In this document: positions 61,215 to 64,000 of the stretch, piece by piece | Layout of the letters: every line of letters starts with the position of its first letter | How positions within the stretch are numbered: the stretch's first letter is position 1 | DNA from: Rhodospirillaceae bacterium | GTDB taxonomy: Bacteria; Pseudomonadota; Alphaproteobacteria; UBA6615 | Length of the DNA: 64,000 bases | NCBI GenBank assembly: GCA_018667335.1 | Contig: JABIVD010000053.1 | Span: 1 to 64,000, forward strand | Direction: 5' to 3' | Position numbers and translations under genes: made by a program | Notes under the pieces: generated by a model | Told to the model about the DNA's origin: nothing | Databases searched by the model: none | What the model saw: the letters and a program-made list of their open reading frames with translations, nothing else

Positions 61215-62237
61215 CTAGAGGCTGGCGAGCGCGGATTTTATCCGGGCGGCAGCCGCGTCCGACACCCAGGGGCGCCAGACAGCCTCATTCTCGTTCAGGA
61301 AATGGACCGCCGCGATCTCGCCATCGGCCTGATTCTCTTCCATCCAGGCGAGCAGGCCGTTCAGGAACGCGTTGGTGAACGCGCGTTTGGAGAGATAGTC
61401 GACGGCGTCCGGCGCGCGTTTGGCCAGATCCGAGACGGCGACGGTCAGCACGGGTGCCGGGGGAAACATCGTCGGCTGCGGATTTTCGCAATCCACCTGG
61501 GTGATGCAGTTGACGTAGCCCTCAAGGTCGATGCCGCTGCCGAAATCGACCGCAACCATATCAAACTTGCCGAGCAGTGCCGTCGGCGCCCAGTAGTAGC
61601 CGAGCCAGGGCTTCTCGCGCTCATACGCGCGCGTCAGGGAACCCGACAGGCCCGCGCTCGAGCCCGGATCGCGGACGATGAAACCTGCATCGCCGAGGTT
61701 CATCGCCTTCGCCATATTCTCCACCGAGATCTGGCAGGCCCAGCCGGACGGGCAACCCATCAGCACGGACTGGGTCGGGTCCTCGGGATTGCGGAACAGA
61801 CCGGCGTTCTTGATCACGCCCTGAATCGTGGCGAGCTCCGGATGCTTCTCGACCAGATAGCGCGGCACCCAGAATGCCTCCTGCCCACCATCGGACAGGG
61901 ATTTTCCGGCGATCACCAGGCGCCCCTCCTTCACCCCCGCATCGAGGGCATCGCGGAAGGAGTTGGTCCAGAGTTCGGACGCGATGTCAGGCTTGCCCTT
62001 CTCGATCATCGACGTGCCGGTCGGCACGGTGTCGCCGGGGATCAGCTCGGCGTCGCAACCATAGGCATGTTCGAGGACGAACCGGTCCAGGTTGGCGATG
62101 AAGGTCGCCGAACTCCAGTTCATGTCCGCGAGCGTGACGCTGCCGCAGTCATGGCTCTGTGCTGCGGCGGGCGCTGTCACCAGTGCCGACGTTGCTGCGA
62201 AAAACCCCGCGGCGATCAAATATTTGAGTATTTTCAA
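61215..62237 (-). CDS. proX: Glycine betaine-type ABC transporter substrate-binding protein
   Basis: A 340-residue periplasmic OpuAC-family binding protein. The signal peptide runs to about residue 27 (ILKYLIAAGFFAATSALVTAPAAAQS), then DCGSVTLADMNWSSATFIANLDRFVLEHAYGC and DLAKRAPDAVDYLSKRAF near the C-terminus. The aromatic/Trp residues expected for quaternary-amine binding (MNWSS, ELWTN, YYW) are present. TTG 62237 with AGGAGCAAGG upstream is the likely start because it begins the signal peptide directly; the longer ATG frame would bury the signal. Ligand could be betaine, proline or choline. Confidence 0.83.
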   Translation of the reverse strand: MKILKYLIAAGFFAATSALVTAPAAAQSHDCGSVTLADMNWSSATFIANLDRFVLEHAYGCDAELIPGDTVPTGTSMIEKGKPDIASELWTNSFRDALDAGVKEGRLVIAGKSLSDGGQEAFWVPRYLVEKHPELATIQGVIKNAGLFRNPEDPTQSVLMGCPSGWACQISVENMAKAMNLGDAGFIVRDPGSSAGLSGSLTRAYEREKPWLGYYWAPTALLGKFDMVAVDFGSGIDLEGYVNCITQVDCENPQPTMFPPAPVLTVAVSDLAKRAPDAVDYLSKRAFTNAFLNGLLAWMEENQADGEIAAVHFLNENEAVWRPWVSDAAAARIKSALASL

Positions 62238-62337
62238 AACCTTGCTCCTGTCACCTGTTGCCACGAGTATCCACGCTTCCCGCGGCAACGGCAAATGACA
62301 GCCGGGCAATAGCCCGTGAAGCTGGGTCTTTGGGCCT

Positions 62338-63564
62338 TCAGTCCGCCAGACGGGTCTCCACCTTCACCTCGCTCTCGAGTGTGCGGTGGACCGGGCATTT
62401 GTCGGCGATCTCGAGCAGCCGCGCGCGTTGTTCATCGTCCAGGTCACCGGTGAGCTCGATGGTCCGCGCGATGCGGTCGATCCGCCCGTCCTTGGTCTCG
62501 CAATCGGCGCAATCCTCGGCGTGGATCTTGTCATGGGTCAGGCGCACCGTCGCCTTCTCCAGCGGCCACTTCTTGCGGTTCGCATACATCCGGATGGTCA
62601 TCGAGGTGCAGGCGCCCAGGCCCGACAGCAGCAGATCATAGGGCGTGGGGCCGGTGTTCCCGCCGCCGATCTTCAACGGTTCATCCGCGCGCAGGCTGTG
62701 CACGCCGGCGCTGATCGCCTGGGCAAACGGGTTCTCGCCGGTCTCCGACACAACGACCTCGCCTTCTGCCGCCTTTTCACCCGCCGCGTCCGACGTTTCC
62801 CCCACCGGGATATAGCGGCTCGCCCAGGCCGCCAGCACGGTCGCGGCGTATTCGGCGTCTTCCTTGCGCGAGACCAGATGATCGGCATCGTCCAGGGAGA
62901 TGAAGCTCTTGGGGTGTTTGGCGGCCGCGAAGATCGCCGCGGCGTTCTCGATACCCACGGTGTTGTCGATCGGGCTGTGCATCACCAGCAGGGCCCGGCC
63001 CAGCTTCGCGAGGCATGCGGTCAGAGTTTGCCCCTCGATGTCGTCGAGGAACTGCTTCTTGATCGTGAATTCGCGGCCAGCCAGCAGGACATTGGCCTGG
63101 CCCGCCGTCTCGATCTCCTCGGCTGAATCCTGGAACATGTGCGCCAGATGCGCCGGTTCGGCCGGCGCGCCGATGGTCACCACGGCCTTCACCTCGTCGA
63201 TTTGGCCAGCCGCTGCGAGCACCGCCGCCCCGCCCAGGCTATGGCCGATGATCAGATGCGGCGCGGCCAGCGCGTCACGCATATGGTCTGCTGCCGCCAC
63301 CAGGTCTTCGACGTTGGACGAGAAATTGGTGTTGGCGAATTCCCCGTCGGAATGCCCGAGGCCGGTAAAATCGAAGCGCACCACCGCGATGCCCGTTTCC
63401 GTTAGCGCACGGGCGATCCGCGACGCAGCATAGATATCCTTGGTGCAGGTGAAGCAGTGGGCAAACAACGCGTAGGCCCGCGGCGCCTGGTCCGGCGCGT
63501 CCAGCCGCGCGGCCAGCATCTCGCCTGAATGCCCCGGAAACTCGAATTTCTCTGTACGCATCAA
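62338..63564 (-). CDS. Fused α/β-hydrolase–OsmC protein
   Basis: A 408-residue two-domain protein. Residues 1–250 are an α/β hydrolase with nucleophile elbow GHSLGG, HCFTCTKDIYAASRIARAL and a late DDADHLVSR that supplies Asp/His. Residues 270–408 are an OsmC/Ohr domain with catalytic-type Cys in LGACTSMTIRMYANRK and DKCPVHRTLESEV. This fusion is a known domain architecture in Proteobacteria; the domains may act in peroxide detoxification of acyl compounds. It is divergent from the truncated hydrolase gene at the window end. Confidence 0.9.
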   Translation of the reverse strand: MMRTEKFEFPGHSGEMLAARLDAPDQAPRAYALFAHCFTCTKDIYAASRIARALTETGIAVVRFDFTGLGHSDGEFANTNFSSNVEDLVAAADHMRDALAAPHLIIGHSLGGAAVLAAAGQIDEVKAVVTIGAPAEPAHLAHMFQDSAEEIETAGQANVLLAGREFTIKKQFLDDIEGQTLTACLAKLGRALLVMHSPIDNTVGIENAAAIFAAAKHPKSFISLDDADHLVSRKEDAEYAATVLAAWASRYIPVGETSDAAGEKAAEGEVVVSETGENPFAQAISAGVHSLRADEPLKIGGGNTGPTPYDLLLSGLGACTSMTIRMYANRKKWPLEKATVRLTHDKIHAEDCADCETKDGRIDRIARTIELTGDLDDEQRARLLEIADKCPVHRTLESEVKVETRLAD

Positions 63565-63724
63565 TATCTCCTACGGTTGTCCGCCGCCTTCAGACTTCGG
63601 AACTGGCCTGGGTCGGTTCAGCATTGCGCTGGAATGCTATATGTGGACAGATCCTGGGCGATCAACAGACCGAGCAACATTCGGCCCGCCGCCAACTGTC
63701 CCACTTCCTAAAGGATGATGTGCC

Positions 63725-64000
63725 ATGGAACTTCACCCCCAGATCCGCAAGGCTGTCGCCATGATGGCGGGCGTGAGCTTCCCGGACCTCTCCCCGGGCG
63801 AGGCACGCGCGACACTGCGCGAGCGGGTTGCCCTCCTGAACCAGGCCCCTGTGCCGCTGCGCCGGGTGATGGACCTGTATCCGGCGGGCCCGGGCGGACC
63901 GGTGCCGCTGCGCATTTATGTTCCCGTGACCGCACCCGACGACCAACCCCTGCCGGTGGTCGTTTACTTCCACGGCGGCGGCTGGACCATCGGTAGCCAC
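63725..64000 (+). CDS. HSL-type α/β-hydrolase, truncated by window end
   Basis: The first 92 residues of an esterase/lipase of the hormone-sensitive-lipase family ([16 protein letters not shown]…VPLRIYVP). The oxyanion-hole motif [10 protein letters not shown] is at the cut end; the catalytic Ser, Asp and His lie beyond. AAGGATGA about 9 bases upstream gives a fair ribosome site. Two earlier ATGs at 63715 and 63718 are in a different frame. Confidence 0.82.
   Translation, partial: MELHPQIRKAVAMMAGVSFPDLSPGEARATLRERVALLNQAPVPLRRVMDLYPAGPGGPVPLRIYVPVTAPDDQPLPVVVYFHGGGWTIGSH

Noticed and set aside
62238-62309. Longer N-terminus for the betaine-binding protein
   Set aside because: It would place a non-signal segment ahead of the signal peptide; TTG 62237 with a strong ribosome site fits better.

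Overview
The window looks like one contiguous piece of a high-GC alphaproteobacterial chromosome, probably of Rhodospirillales type. I base this on gene content and order: argS–dgt with a divergent erpA, a pcm–tolC–popZ–valS run with a PopZ/DUF2497 protein, an imuA–imuB–dnaE2 mutagenesis cassette, and a LexA site of the alphaproteobacterial GAAC-N7-GAAC form. No prophage, plasmid or CRISPR array is visible. There are two tRNA genes (Cys, Asn) and two families of short paired-palindrome repeats in the gaps between genes.

Layout. 1–4.9 kb: housekeeping (argS partial, dgt, erpA, a secreted hydrolase, xth). 4.9–8.9 kb: two paralogous 2-oxoglutarate/Fe(II)-type oxygenases and three tandem NIPSNAP genes split by repeats. 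8.9–18.7 kb, minus strand: small membrane genes, ilvD, an AhpD-like protein, valS, popZ, tolC, pcm. 18.8–25.8 kb: tRNA-Cys, then a plus-strand catabolic run (amidohydrolase/decarboxylase, HMGL-like lyase, GMC oxidoreductase, cyclase-family hydrolase, VOC protein, HpcH/HpaI aldolase) of unknown substrate. 25.8–35.1 kb: a ureide module of allophanate hydrolase, biuret-hydrolase-like amidase, permease, three subunits resembling the AllH/FdrA(AllF)/AllG oxamate carbamoyltransferase, and carbamate kinase. 35.1–44.9 kb: tRNA-Asn, mixed genes and a DMT exporter–type III PKS–ICMT methyltransferase operon. 44.9–52.1 kb: small metabolic genes (SDR, malonyl-CoA decarboxylase, dienelactone hydrolase, TauD, MetE-like, YciI-like), most separated by repeats. 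52.2–58.7 kb: SOS mutasome operon with an inserted REP-associated tyrosine transposase (RAYT). 58.7–64 kb: CopD-like protein, a glycine-betaine-type ABC transporter, an α/β-hydrolase–OsmC fusion and a truncated HSL-type hydrolase.

The two most notable systems. (1) A RAYT gene lies between imuB and dnaE2, in the same orientation, downstream of a LexA box. It is bracketed by identical 35-bp copies of its presumed REP, its last ~27 codons are REP DNA, and its stop overlaps the dnaE2 start. Related REP pairs, each with a GTAG head and a 16–17 nt spacer, lie near the NIPSNAP and MetE-like genes. (2) The ureide module pairs a hydrolytic biuret/allophanate route with a phosphorolytic carbamoyltransferase plus carbamate kinase, which could recover ATP from a ureide. 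Functions are read from motifs and gene context; no database search was possible.
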